From the NCBI RefSeq assembly GCF_963082655.1, contig NC_081553.1, forward strand, positions 44,940,359 through 45,004,358: 64,000 nt of DNA, in the 5' to 3' direction. The stretch comes from Stomoxys calcitrans. Taxonomy: Eukaryota > Arthropoda > Insecta > Diptera > Muscidae. The position numbers were made by a program, and so were the translations under genes. Shown one piece after another: positions 48,597-59,939 of the stretch; the first letter of the stretch is position 1, and each line of letters opens with the position of its first letter. The notes under the pieces are model-generated. The model searched no databases, was not told the origin of the DNA, and saw only the letters and a program-made list of their open reading frames with translations.

Positions 48597-48833
48597 TTGG
48601 GTTGCCCAAAAAGTAATTGCGGATTTTTCATATAGTCGGCGTTGACAAATTTTTTCACAGCTTGTGACTCTGTAATTGCATTCTTTCTTCTGTCAGTTAT
48701 CAGCTGTTACTTTTAGCCTGCTTTAGAAAAAAAGTGTAAAAAAAGTATATTTGATGAAAGTTCATTCAAAGTTTTATTAAAAATGCATTTACTTTCTTTT
48801 AAAAAATCCGCAATTACTTTTTGGGCAACCCAA
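48597..48833 (-). mobile_element. Mariner-type MITE, copy 8, in the cadherin intron
   Basis: 237 bases, TA at 48595-48596 and 48834-48835, both inverted ends complete. Confidence 0.93.
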
Positions 48834-49009
48834 TATAACAAGGATAAATCGAAACTAGAGGGGAGAACTGGTCTGAGCGTTGACCAAGCATCCTGTTTCG
48901 GAGTGTGAAAAGGAGACTAATGGTTTCTTTGTATAAGGTCCGCATTATTTGCCAATCGATTCGTAGCGAAATAAATGCGAACGAGTAGGCAGACCACTTC
49001 GATCTACGA

Positions 49010-49250
49010 GATAAAGGCTGCCGATGAAAAATTTGGTTAATCCGAAGCCTTTTAAGACGACGTAACAAGAGTAAGTTGTGTCGGCGACAAGCGGGCATTT
49101 AGCACTGTGGAGTAATGAAACGGCCATTAGGACGGCAAAATCTATCTGGGAGACCCGCCCCATCCTCAAATGAACACCTATTCGAACATATAGGTCAAGA
49201 ACTTGAGTACAAATCACATCTAATATCGAAGTTTATCACCAAGTATCTAC
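49010..49250 (+). pseudogene. LINE 3' coding relic (after RNase H), copy 1
   Basis: The plus strand reads LPMKNLVNPKPFKTT, then stops, then SATSGHLALWSNETAIRTAKS. Its counterpart at 50325-50430 reads LPAINLVKSKPFGST and ATNAHANLWNSEMVGR. Both match the segment following RNase H in RNase H-bearing insect LINEs. Only a decayed fragment, with stops. Confidence 0.6.
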
Positions 49251-49414
49251 TAACAGCCCGCACAATATGATCAAAACCAGCTATACAGAAGGGACCCTTT
49301 CGGCCCTATTGCATATGACATATGACTGGGCTAGACCCAGAGGTCTCAATGTTAATCAGTTAACAGGAGCGTGATTACACCAATACTTACTTACGCCGCT
49401 TTGGAGAAAGTGCA

Positions 49415-50240
49415 ACATAAGGACCATACAACAGTTTCAGAGAATATGTTGTCTTGACATATGCGAAGCGATGAGGACCACGCCCACTAGGACACTGGAG
49501 ATTATTCTAAATATCCGACCCATTGACATACAGATTAAGTTTGAGGCAGCCACTACAGCTGTGAGACTTAAGGCGATGGGAGATAGGATTGAGGATAGAA
49601 GCAGCTCATATCATAGCGGAATAATTGAGTCGACGATAGGAAACCTGGAAGTAAGGAAAGAGGTTTCCGATCGTATACCTGAGATGAACCTTGAGGTCGA
49701 GTTTGAGGAACTGCTGCCACCGGCCGAGACGGTTCCGATAGACCGAACCCTAGCATTGCCATCTGGAAGATCATGTAACACGGATGTATCAAAGCTAGAG
49801 GACAGAGTGGGCCTGAGGTTCTACATTGAGAACCCAGGGAATGAGATCTATTTTAGACTGCCTGAATATAATACGGTCCTACAGGCGGAGATCCGGGAAT
49901 GGTCCAATATGGTCCAAATCCGATCGGATACCTGAGATGAACCTTGAGGCCGAGGTGAGGAACTGCTGCCAGCGGCACACTCTTGGATAGGAGCCCTAGC
50001 ATTGTCATCTGGAAGATCATGCTACACGGATGGATTAAAGCTAGAGGACAGAGTGGGTCTGGGGGTCTACATTGACAACCCAGGGACTGAGTTCTATTTT
50101 AGACTGCCTGACTATAATATGGTCCTACAGGCGGAGATCCGGGCGATCACGGAATGCGTCAGGTGGTGGGGTTTAACGCTAGGACGTCGAGTGGGAACAT
50201 CTTTACAGACAGTAAAATTGTCATAAGGGCAATAACAACT
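49415..50240 (+). pseudogene. Non-LTR retrotransposon RT-end/RNase H relic with internal duplication
   Basis: The frame contains QFQRICCLDICEAMRTTPTR and LEIILNIRPIDIQIKFEAA, the end of a LINE reverse transcriptase. RNase H-type sequence follows: LPSGRSCNTDVSKLEDRVGL at about 49757 and again SGRSCYTDGLKLEDRVGLGV at 50005. The TDGS motif normally carries the first RNase H aspartate; neither copy keeps the full TDGS. A block beginning CCTGAGATGAACCTTGAGG is repeated 253 bases apart (about 49679 and 49932), so the RNase H start is present twice. A stop and frame change lie between the two. The C-terminal RNase H part (TDSK-like region) is frameshifted at 50205. Not functional. Confidence 0.78.
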
Positions 50241-50299
50241 TGGACGGTAAGGTCACGAACAGTCTTGCAATGTAAGAAGGAGATTAAGAAGGAGATGAG

Positions 50300-50510
50300 A
50301 AAGCACACAATTTGGGAGTGAAGGCCAGAAAACTGCCCGCAATAAATTTGGTTAAATCGAAGCCTTTCGGGTCGACGTAGACCTAGTTAAGGGCTTAGGC
50401 GACGAATGCGCATGCAAACCTGTGGAACAGCGAAATGGTCGGTAGGATCCATATCGTGAGAAGTCGAGGATATTACTGAGAGGAACTAGGTTAGGTTAGG
50501 TTAGATTTAA
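50300..50510 (+). pseudogene. LINE 3' coding relic, copy 2, and 3' end with AGGTT repeats
   Basis: Reads ARKLPAINLVKSKPFGST then stops, continuing GRIHIVRSRGYY. It ends at GAACTAGGTTAGGTTAGGTT (50483-50502), a short tandem typical of LINE 3' junctions, not a telomere. Confidence 0.55.
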
Positions 50511-51330
50511 GTGGCAGTCAGCCATCAGACTCACTTAGAAGTTTTCATCCTTTGTGATACCACAGGAACAGAAGAAGAAAGATGCCTTCTAGTTCCTACC
50601 ATTGATTCTATATAGCTGGATTTTCTCTTCCAGAGACTTTGTCAACGCATTTATCAGCCGATCTTTTCAAAGATTTGTACACCGCTTTCCTCTATGACTC
50701 CTACGAACAAATCATAAGTACGGATTTATGTCAACATTCTTTATTTCTAATTGGGCAAATAAAAATTTTTGGCGTTTTGGCCTGCAAAGGCAGTGTGGTA
50801 TAGGATATCAAATGGTTGGCTTTGTCTGACTTTAGCCCATCTTTACTTGTTTCTAAATTTTGTTTCGAGTGTTTATAAGCCTTTCACGACTTAGCCTTAA
50901 ATGAATTTCACTATTTTCATGTGTTGATTACATAATAAAAGCAAAAAAAAAATCTCTATTAATCGTCTATAACTATCTTCATTAAATGAAAGCCGGTTCT
51001 ATGCAACCTGTTTTCATGGCTGCCTTCCAATAAAGATGTCCACAGCAATTATCGCTACCACACCGCCGAGACCACACTAACACGCCAAAACCACCGCTAA
51101 GAGGTGTACATAAATTATGTCACCTATGGTTAAGCTGGCCAATGAAAGCGCCCATTTCTAATCAAGTGCAGCAAAATCTTTTCAATAGAATTTAATGGCA
51201 GTTTAATATCAATAGATAGCAAGGCATGGATTTATGGGCTCTTCTTTATTATTTTTAATTATTTCTTACTTTATTTTTTTATACACTGACTATCTTAAGG
51301 CAATTGTTGTAATAATAAAGTCTTCTTGTG
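50511..51330. other. Intronic spacer
   Basis: The first ~270 bases may belong to the LINE 3' end or another relic ('ttagcccatctttacttgttt' at 50823-50843 resembles a decayed Helentron end). The rest is unique up to the acceptor. Confidence 0.4.
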
Positions 51331-51339
51331 TTTTTGCAG

Positions 51340-51462
51340 GTTTCCTGTACCGTACGTTCCTCGAGCAAACGTCGCAATATACCGATTATAGTGCGCGTAT
51401 CCGATGTTAATGATAATGCACCACGTTTTATGAACACACCCTATGAGGTTACAGTGCCAGAG
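51340..51462 (+). CDS. Internal exon: end of cadherin EC1, DVNDNAP linker and start of EC2
   Basis: Forty-one codons with intron phase 0 on both sides, following acceptor TTTTTGCAG (51331-51339) and preceding donor GTAAGT at 51463. The product begins VSCTVRSSSKRRNIPIIVRV, continues with SDVNDNAPRF, the D-x-N-D-N calcium linker between cadherin repeats, and ends with PYEVTVPE, the first strand of EC2. Read directly after the 47000-47178 exon it completes one cadherin repeat with no frame break, which is the best evidence that both belong to one gene. The QVSC step matches the cysteine found at this place in protocadherin-15. Because the exon is 123 bases, skipping it would keep the frame but remove the calcium linker. 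No further exon was recognised in the 12.5 kb downstream. Confidence 0.92.
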
Positions 51463-51685
51463 GTAAGTTGTGCAATAAGCTCATGCATATAAAGATGTGG
51501 GGTATAACATGATATTATAAAAAATTTCAAAAAAACAAATGTTGTAAAAGGTGATTCCTTTTCAATGGGCAATTGTGGTGAACTTAGATTTTCACAAAAG
51601 CCAAGATTAGTCAAAATTTGGAAAATTCAATAAAAAATTAATGAAAGCTTGATTTTTTAATGCTCCAAAATTTATCTTATATATA

Positions 51686-53072
51686 ACAAGTAAAAAGCGT
51701 TAAGTTCGGCCAAGTCGAACTTTGGATCCCCACCAACTCGGGTATTTATATTAACCACCTTTCATCAAAATCCGGTGAAAAATGCATACCTTATGCCCCA
51801 TAGCAGCTATATCGAAAAAGCCTACATAAGTCACTGTGTCAAATTTCAGTGAAATCGAATTATAAATGAACCTTTTAAGGGGGCCAAGACTTTAAATCAA
51901 GATATCGGTCTATATGGCAGCTATATCCAAATCTAAGCCGATTTGGGCCAAGTTTAAGAAAAATGTCGAAGAGCCTAACACAACTCCCTGTCCCAAACTT
52001 CGGCAAAATCGAACAACAAATGCGCCTTTTATTGCCCCAAAACCTTAAATCAAGAGATCGGTCTATATGGCAGCTATATTCAAATCTGGACCGATCTGGG
52101 CCACATTGAAGAAGAATTTCGAAGGGCTTAACTTAACTCACTGTACCAAATTTCGGTGAAATCGGACAATAAATGCGCTTTTTATGGAGCCTAAACTTTA
52201 AATCGAGAGATCGGTCTATATGGCAGCTATATCCAAATCTGGACCGATCTGAGCCAAATTGAAGAGGGATGTTGAAGGGCCTAACACAACTCACTGTACT
52301 AAATTTTGGCGAAATCTGACAATAAATGCGCCTTTTATGGACCAAAAACCTTAAATCGAGAGATCCAAATCTGGACCGATCTGGGCCAAATTGAAGAGGG
52401 ATGTTGAAGGGCCTAACACAACTCACTGACCCAAATTTTGGCAAAACCGGACAATAAATGCGCCTTTTATAGGCGCAAGACCTTTAATGGAGAGATCGGT
52501 CTATATGGCAGCTATATCCAAATCTGGACCGATCTGAGCCAAATTAGAGAAGAATTTCGAGGGGCTTAACTTAACTCACTGTACCAAATTTCGGTGAAAT
52601 CGGACTCAAATTTTGGCAAAATCGGATAATAAATGTAGCTTTTATGGACCCAAAACCTTAAATGGAGAGATCGGTCAATATGGCAGCTATATCCAAATCT
52701 GGACCGATCTGAGCCAAATTGAAGAAGGTTGTCGACGGGCCTAACATAACTCACTGTCCCAAATTTCAGTACAATCGGATTATAAATGTAGCTTTTATGG
52801 GCCTAAGACCCTAAATCGGCGGATCGGTCTATATGGCAGCTATATCCAAATCTGGACCGATCTGAGCAAAATTGAAGAAAGTTGTCGAGGGGCGTAATAC
52901 AACTCACTGTCCCAAATTTCAGTAAAATCGAGTAATAAATGTAGCTTTCATGGGCCTAAGACCCTAAATCGGCGGATCGGTCTATATGGGGGGGCTATTT
53001 CAAGGTATAGTCCGAAATAGCCCGATATATATTCGAACCTAACCTGCTTATGGACAAAAATGGAATCTATGC
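51686..53072 (-). mobile_element. Helentron-like element, family A (H18), 5' end missing
   Basis: Left end ACAAGTAAAAAGCGTTAAGT with a damaged hairpin (TTCGGCCAAGTCGAACTT), about seven A units and the post-array stretch to ACCTGCTTATGGACAAAAAT. It breaks off where family C begins. Lies about 220 bases after the second cadherin exon. Confidence 0.82.
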
Positions 53073-54896
53073 AATTTTGTGCGCTTCCATTTAGTACCCT
53101 AAAAATAAAATTTTGGTATCCAAATTTCGGATGGTATCCAAATTTCGGATGGGGTACCTAGGGGGGTGGCTCCCCCCCTTTAAACCTACCAAACATATTT
53201 CTAAACCAATCACGACAATATCGGACTCAAATGAAAGGTATTTCAGATTAGAAAACGTATCTGATATCCAATTGTCTGACCCCTAAATCGGACATTTTTA
53301 ACGACCATGGCAATATGGAAATCAAATGAAAGTTATTTGCGAGTAAAATACGAATCTGATATTCAAATGTTGGACCAAGTTTCAGGGGGTCCACCCCTTC
53401 CCCAAACAGGACTTATTTACTGACCATCGCAATATGGGTCGTAAATAAAAGGTATTTGAGTGTAGAATACTAAGTGTTTAGGGGCCGCCCATCCCCAAGA
53501 ACATCCCCTTGAGGGGACAAATTTACGACCATAACAATATGGGGCTCAAATAAGAGGTCTTTGATAGTAAAGCAAGAATCTAATATCAATATTCGGGAAA
53601 AGTGTTTATTGGGAACACCTACCCCCATAATACCACCCAAATAGAATATATTGGTTTGCCCAAAAAGTAATTGCGGATTTTTTAAAAGAAAGTAAATGCA
53701 TTTTTAATTAAACTTAGAATGAACTTTAATCTAATATACTTTTTTTACACTTTCTTTTCTAAAGCAAGCTAAAAATAACAGCTGATAACTGACAAAAGAA
53801 AGAATGCAATTACAGAGTCACAAGCTGTGAAAAAATTTGTCAACGCCGACTATATGAAAAATCCGCAATTACTTTTTGGGCAACTAAATATTTCCTCTAG
53901 ACAATTTGGATCTTAAAAAGAGTGGAGATCGCTATTGATAGTTTTTAGGGCCCATACCTCTTAAATGAAAGGTATTTGAGATTAGAAACCGAATTTGATA
54001 TCCAATTTTTAGACCAAAGGCAATGGTGGGGTTCAAATAATTAATATTCAAGAGTATTTCACGATGCTGGTAATTTTTAGGACTAAGAGCTTCTGGTTGT
54101 CAAATGACAGGTATTGGGGAATAGAGCGCAAAATGTATACCCACTTTCGGGACAAATTTTCTTTCCCATATGGGGCTCAAATAAAGGTATTTGGGAGTAG
54201 AATACAAATCTGATATCCAAATGTGTGGCCATGTATTTGGGGCACCGCTTCTTCCTCAAAGAGTACAAATTTACCGACCATGGTAATATGTGGCTTAAAT
54301 GACATGTATTTGAGATTGAAAAACTGATTGGGGACGCTTCATCCCATTCAACTCCCCTAAAACCAATGTCAATATGAAGTTTAAATGAATGGTATTTGAG
54401 ATTAGACCCCCATGCTGATATATTTTTCAGGGTTAAGTGTGTGGGGAACCACCCCATTCCCCAAAACGCCTCTAAATCTGGCATATATATTTACCGACCA
54501 TTGCAATATAGGGCTCAAATTAATGGTATTTTGAGAGTAGAGTAGGAAATTGATACTCACATTTGGGACCACGTTTTTGGGTGTCACACTACACCCTTTA
54601 CCCACCAACCACTACCCTGGGTGCCTTCCCACTCCCAAAATCCCCATGAGAATATCGGGCTCAAATAAAGTCTTTGAAGAATAGCTCTAAACCCTCCGAG
54701 CGAATTTATAGACCCATTAAGGTCATATGGATTCAGATAAAGGCAGTTGTATTGTTAGTCAAGCGATATACCATTTTCGTAGCATGGCAATTCACTAAAA
54801 GCTCTTTAATTGCCGAAAATTAATATTCAAAGGATAATTTTGTTCCATATAAAGTTAAAGAAGACGTAGCGGAGCGGGCCGGGTTCAGCTAGTTTT
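53073..54896 (+). mobile_element. Family C repeat element (Helitron-like), copy 2
   Basis: Begins within the 5' region (AGTACCCTAAAAATAAAATT, AATTTCGGATGGGGTACCTA), has about ten degenerate ~130-base units, and ends GCGGAGCGGGCCGGGTTCAG CTAG followed by T. A GC-rich stretch ending in CTAG-T is what Helitron 3' ends look like. MITE copy 9 is nested in it. Confidence 0.62.
53651..53888 (+). mobile_element. Mariner-type MITE, copy 9, nested in family C
   Basis: 238 bases, left end TTGGTTTGCCC (one change), right end GGGCAACTAAA, TA at 53649-53650 and 53889-53890. Confidence 0.92.
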
Positions 54897-56419
54897 GTAT
54901 AAAAAAATTCGTTGATAATTGATTTTTAAGAAAAAAAGATTCAAGATTAGCTCTTCAATGAAAATTTAGGAATCAGATTCGTAACCAATTCCCTATTTAA
55001 GTCTAATACCATTCCGAGTGGCATATATGCCTACTTGGAGAGATTTAGGGGTAAGATGGATCCTTTTACCCTAAATGAAGATGTCAGATTCTTCCATTCC
55101 TGTATTCTCAAATATAATTTTTTAACATTTTAATAATTTATGGAATGCCCCATATATTTCTATTGTAAATCTTAAGCATACATTTGTTTGAAAAATACAC
55201 ACCAATTTACAGCATTACCACATAGCACCATAAGAACAAATAAGAATTAAAATAATTGCTTTGATTTTTCAAATCTGCCAAATTTTCCTTAGGGGTTCTA
55301 ATTGATGTTGTCATCATCAGCATAGCCATTCATGTGGTTGTTTCTATAGAATAGGTAGGGGCTTTAAGACGTCTCACTATCTTCATATCTATGAATTACG
55401 GTTCCATTTGCCAACAAAAAAAAAAAAAAAGACGAAAATCCACTCTTAAGGTGGGTGGGCAGCAGGTAAAGTCAGGTAATCTTTGCATATGTATCTCAGC
55501 TTTCTAGTCGGTTTGTTCTTTTTTCAAACTTTTTTTTGTGGTAGTTTTTGTTCTCTTGGATTCTTATCGCACCCACGCCATACCAAGCCACGCCACAATG
55601 TCTATTTGTTTTTGCTTTATTACTGTCTTCAAATGTTTGTTTTGCTATATTTATTCAGTTTGGTTTTTTCTGAAGTTGTTGAGGTTTTTTTTTGCGCAAC
55701 AGCCAGTGCACTAGCCATTTAGACAATTACTTTGGTTTACTTATTCCCCAGGCTCAGGTTCAAATGTTTCAGTGTCTGAGTCTCTTTGGTTCTTGCATTG
55801 TCTGTTTTTTTCATGCTTAAGACAATGGCTGCACGGAATTACATTCTAGCCATTCCTTTCGGTTTTAATGCCGTTAAAATCTCTTTAAAGCGATCTTAAT
55901 GCTTAATGCTTATGTGTCTATGAAGATAATTCCCTGTATAACAGTTAACCGTTCTTGGTTTCTCATTGTCTTAAGCCAGGCAGACAGACAGACCTGATAT
56001 AAGCAAATATTCTAAATATTTGCCATTTAAATACAAAAGGCAACTGAATTCTTAGTTTCCGCTAGGTTCTTTGGATTGTTTTTTTATTCTCTCTCTGGTT
56101 CTTTCTATTTTTGTATGAAAATGAGCTTGGTACATGTTCACAGATATTTCATCAAAATCAAGTTTTTCAGAGAATATCTTGAATCTTAAGATAAAGATGA
56201 TTTGAAGAAGAACAAAAAAATTCTGTATGGAAAAAATAAAAAATTAAAAGTATGGAAAAAATAAAAAATTAAAAGCATAGAAAAAATATTTTCAAATTGC
56301 AAAAACATCGTAGCCCTACAACTACCTCTTGATCAAAAAATACTACCCAAACTGTAAAGTTAACTAAAGGGAGCAATTGGGCCCAATTTGGACTCAATTT
56401 GAATGCAGTTGGTTGTTGA
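54897..56419. other. Intronic spacer
   Basis: Unique AT/T-rich sequence. Frames such as 55483-55722 are driven by T-rich codons (Phe/Leu) and show no domain. Confidence 0.5.
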
Positions 56420-56890
56420 ATAATTCGAAATTTCTATGAAAATCTCAGGGGGGATGGTACCCGAAAAACCCCCTAAACAAACCTATAAACCAATTGGGCC
56501 AATATGGGGCTTAAAAAAATTTGGGCCACTGTGGGGCTTAAAAAAATTTGGCATAAAATGTCAATGGGCCGTCCAAGCATCGAAAACCCCATATCTTAAA
56601 AATCCCCCACAACATAAATCCCCCAAAGTATCTCGATCGGGATACTATGGAAGTCCTAATTGAAGATATCCGAGAGAAGAGTCAAAATTTTACATCCCAA
56701 AACGAGGACCAAGTGTATGGCGGCCGGCTCATTCTACAAATAACCCCCCAAACGTAGTTGTAGGCGGATGAAGGCAATATGGGACCAATATTATATAAAA
56801 ATTTAGTACGAATCTGAGGTTAGAGTCAGGGACCAGATGTCCGTGGGTCGCCCTGAAAACCCCATGTTCTGAGAAAAGTTTTCGCAATAA
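56420..56890 (+). repeat. Family C repeat, diverged copy
   Basis: CCAATATGGGGCTT repeats, ACGAGGACCAAGTGTATGGC and AGTACGAATCTGAGG mark old C units. The frame at 56436-56663 lies inside it and is judged spurious. Confidence 0.55.
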
Positions 56891-57029
56891 TTAAAGAAAA
56901 AATTATTTAAAAAAGACCACTTCAAAATGAAGCGAAGCTAATCACAAAAATTTGAAGAACACTAAAATTTCAATGAAAATTTTTCGAAAAAAAAATTACA
57001 AAATTATTTTTTCTAAAGACAACATATTT

Positions 57030-57718
57030 TCATAATTTTCTCTATAGACAACAATTCAATGAAATTTTCTCTAAAGACTATGAAATTTTTATAAATTTTT
57101 TTCTTAAGACAAAATTTCCATGAAATTTTCTCTAAAAACAAAATTTCTTTAAAAGTTTTTCTAAAGACAAAATTTCAATGAAATTTTCTCTGAAGACAAA
57201 ATTTCAATGAAATTTTCTCTGAAGACAAAATTTCAATGAAATTTTCTCTAAAGACAAAATTTCAATGAAATTTTCTCTAAAGATAAAATTTCAATGAAAT
57301 TTTCTCTAAAGACAAAATTTCAATGAAATTTTCTCTAAAGACAAAATTTCAATGAAATTTTTTCTAAAAACAAAATTTCAATGAAATTTTCTCTAAAGAC
57401 AAAATTTCAATGAAATTTTCTCTAAAGACAAAATTTCAATGAAATTTTCTCTAAAGACAAAATTTCCATGAAATTTTCTCTAGAGATAAAATTTCCATGA
57501 AATTTTCTCTAGAGACAAATTTTCAATGAAATTTTCTCTAAAGACAAAATTTCAATGAAATTTTCTCTAAAGACAAAATTTCAATGAAATTTTCTCTAAA
57601 GACAAAATTTCAATGAAATTTTCTCTAAAGGCAAAATTTCAATGAAATTTTCTCTAAAGACTAAATTTCAATGAAATTTTCTCTAAAGACAAAATTTCTA
57701 TGAAATTTTCTCCAATAA
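57030..57718 (+). repeat. 29-base minisatellite, about 23 units
   Basis: Unit TTTCAATGAAATTTTCTCTA plus AAGACAAAA. Each full unit contains the 19-base palindrome AAAATTTCAATGAAATTTT. Units at the left edge are more diverged; most interior units are identical. Confidence 0.95.
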
Positions 57719-57721
57719 AAA

Positions 57722-57875
57722 ATTTTCCCCAAAGAGATGTAGCACTGCGGCATGCTATTCGGACTCGGCTTTAGAAAAAGTCCCTTATCATTGAGTTTAA
57801 ACTTCGGAATCGGAAAGCTTTCATTGATGTGTGAGAAGTGTACCCCTTCTCGGTTGATGGGTAAATTTTTACTTC
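57722..57875 (+). mobile_element. SINE, 3' half only (copy 5)
   Basis: CCCCAAAGAGATGTAGCACTGCGG through CTTATCATTGAG to a TGGGTAAATTT end. The tRNA-like half is missing, replaced by the minisatellite. Confidence 0.8.
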
Positions 57876-57887
57876 ACTTCCTAAAAC

Positions 57888-58998
57888 CTTTCTTTTGAGT
57901 CCTATATTATGGTATTGTTAAATATTTCCGGTTTAGAGAGACATTTGCCCCTCAATGTAAAAAAAAAATAGAGCTTCGTGCTCTACTTTCAAATACATTT
58001 TATATGAGCCCCATAATGGCATGATCGGTAAATAAATTCTGTTTGAGGGTGGGCTGGACCTCGAATATCAAATTCGTTTTCTACTCTAAAATACCTTTCA
58101 TTTGAGTCCCTTATTGTCGTATTGGGTCAATTAACCTATTTGACTTATTTTTGGAAAGAAAAGCGCCAACTAGACTTGAACACAAATTCTAATGTCATAT
58201 TCGTAACCTACTCCCAAATACTTTTTCATTTAACTCCCATATAGACATGGTCGTCTAATATGCCCATTTGGGGGTACTTGGGGTTGGGACGAACTCCTAT
58301 TACTTGAACCTAATTTTTTATGCCATATTGGTGTTCTACTGTCGAATACTTTTCATTTGAGGACCATATTGACAAGATATGAATTTTTAAACGATATTCG
58401 TTTTCTAGTCTCCAATACCTTTCATTTGATACCCATCGGTCCACTTTTGGTTTAGGATGACGTAGTTGGGGTAAGAGGGTGGGACCGCCCACATCCGATG
58501 TCTTAAAATTATACAGCCTATGTTTCCTTCCAGACAAACTTACACAATTTGTGAAAATTTTGAGAAAATCGTTTCAGCCGTTTATGATTTTACGGCACAA
58601 ACAAAAAACCGAGTCTAAAAAAGTCATGATAGGCCATATGCCCATTTAAGGAGTTTTTGGGGGGTAAGGTTAACCCTTAACCCCCTGATTTTGTGTGCCA
58701 GATTCGTAATCTACTCCCGAATACCTTTCATTTGAGGCCCATATTGACATGAACGTCCAATATATCTGTTTGGGGGGAATTAAGGTTTGGGGCGGCCCGA
58801 TGGGTACTTTGAGCCGAATTTGAATACCCTATTCGTATTCTATTTTCCAATACCTTTCATTTGATACCCATATTGTTTTTAGCGGACCACTTTTGATTTT
58901 GGGTGGTGTTTTTGGGTAACGGGGGAGGGTCCGCCCCCTTCCAAAGTCTTTAGGGGTAAGGGGGAGGATCCACTTACTTTAGGGGTAAGGGGGGGGTC
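57888..58998 (-). mobile_element. Family C repeats, minus strand, probably two copies
   Basis: CAAATACCTTTCATTTGA-type boxes (complement of TCAAATGAAAGGTATTTG) recur. The 5' marker appears inverted as ATCGTTTCAGCCGTTT at 58569-58584, and more C units lie beyond it to 58998, which suggests two head-to-tail copies. CCCCCTTACCC blocks complete the pattern. Confidence 0.6.
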
Positions 58999-58999
58999 A

Positions 59000-59206
59000 T
59001 GCCAGTCCTTCTCCCCTTTGGGAGGCCAAAGAGTCCTGCTAATCAGCCATGTATACATTTCCTTCTTGTCATAGCCTCCACACTAGTCATCCCTTCTATT
59101 AAGTTCAGAAGATCAAGATTGCCAACCAGTTCTCTTGCCATCAAACGGTTCTATGCTGGCATATTCGCCCGCTTTCTTTTATATTCGAATGGCATTGTGT
59201 CCAAAA
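59000..59206. other. Unassigned sequence around SINE copy 6 (left)
   Basis: Less AT-rich than its surroundings and seemingly continuous with 59538-59880 once the SINE is removed. It may be a decayed retroelement frame, but no motif is clear. Confidence 0.35.
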
Positions 59207-59214
59207 GCCGATAT

Positions 59215-59529
59215 AAATACAATACAAATTTGCCCGTGAACATTCCATTAAGGAACAGGGGCAAATTTCTCACATATCAATAAGTGCTGTCCGATTCAAT
59301 TCTAAGCTCAACGATAAAGGACCTCCTTTTTATAGCCTAGTCCGAACAGCGTGCCCCAAAGCGACACCTCTTTGGTGAGAAGTTTTTACATGGCCAAGTA
59401 CCGCACAAATGTCGCCAACATTAGGAGGGGTTAACCACCGCTGAAAAAATGTTGATGTTCTTGCCACGGTTCGAACCCAGGCGTTCAGCGTCATAGGTGG
59501 ACATGCTAACCTCTGCGCCACGGTGGCCT
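59215..59529 (-). mobile_element. tRNA-derived SINE, copy 6
   Basis: Minus strand: A box TGGCGCAGAGG and B box GGTTCGAACCG both present. Flanked by GCCGATAT (59207-59214 and 59530-59537), a short target duplication. Confidence 0.9.
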
Positions 59530-59537
59530 GCCGATAT

Positions 59538-59935
59538 TAGCGTTATTTGATGAGCCTGAAACGTTTTCAGGAATTTCCTACATTTCCTCATGGATTTCGA
59601 CCTAACCGTCTTCGAATTCAAGTCCCTGTGCGCCGCCTTACTCTCCACATAAAACCCAAGTTTCGAGAGTTTAAGATCTTTACCATGATTTCCAAAGCTG
59701 TTATTTTTATAAGACAGACCTCTTCTATGACTCATTCAGGCTCACCTAGAGAATTGTTGACCTTTGCTATACAAGAGTAGCGATAGACCAAAGCCTCTGG
59801 TGGGAATGGTACCAACGACTCTTGCATTTCTAATCCAAGCTCGCTGACAACTCTAGCTAGCGGGGCGCCCCCTTCTTAAAGGCACGAAGATATCACGTAC
59901 ATCGTAGTATACTACCAATCCCCTTGCCGTCTTCA
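59538..59935. other. Unassigned sequence around SINE copy 6 (right)
   Basis: Moderately GC-rich, with frames on both strands but no recognised motif; possibly a retroelement remnant. Confidence 0.35.
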
Positions 59936-59939
59936 TCTA

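Larger units (their letters stand above)
47179..51339 (+). other. Intron between the two cadherin exons
   Basis: A 4161-base intron with consensus ends (GTAAGT...TTTTTGCAG), phase 0. More than half of it is mobile DNA: a truncated family A Helentron (47467-48045), a SINE (48148-48455), a MITE (48597-48833) and scrambled LINE pieces (49010-50500). The last ~550 bases before the acceptor look unique. Confidence 0.9.

Noticed and set aside
49471..49935. 154-codon open frame as an intact gene
   Set aside because: It is a LINE RT-end/RNase H remnant with a duplicated start and a missing catalytic TDGS; a relic, not a host gene.
50485..50503. Telomere-like TTAGGTTAGGTTAGG
   Set aside because: Only three units, next to LINE coding relics; higher flies lack TTAGG telomeres. 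It fits a LINE 3' junction.
57030..57718. CRISPR-like array of 29-base direct repeats
   Set aside because: There are no unique spacers between repeats, and the genome is eukaryotic; it is a minisatellite.
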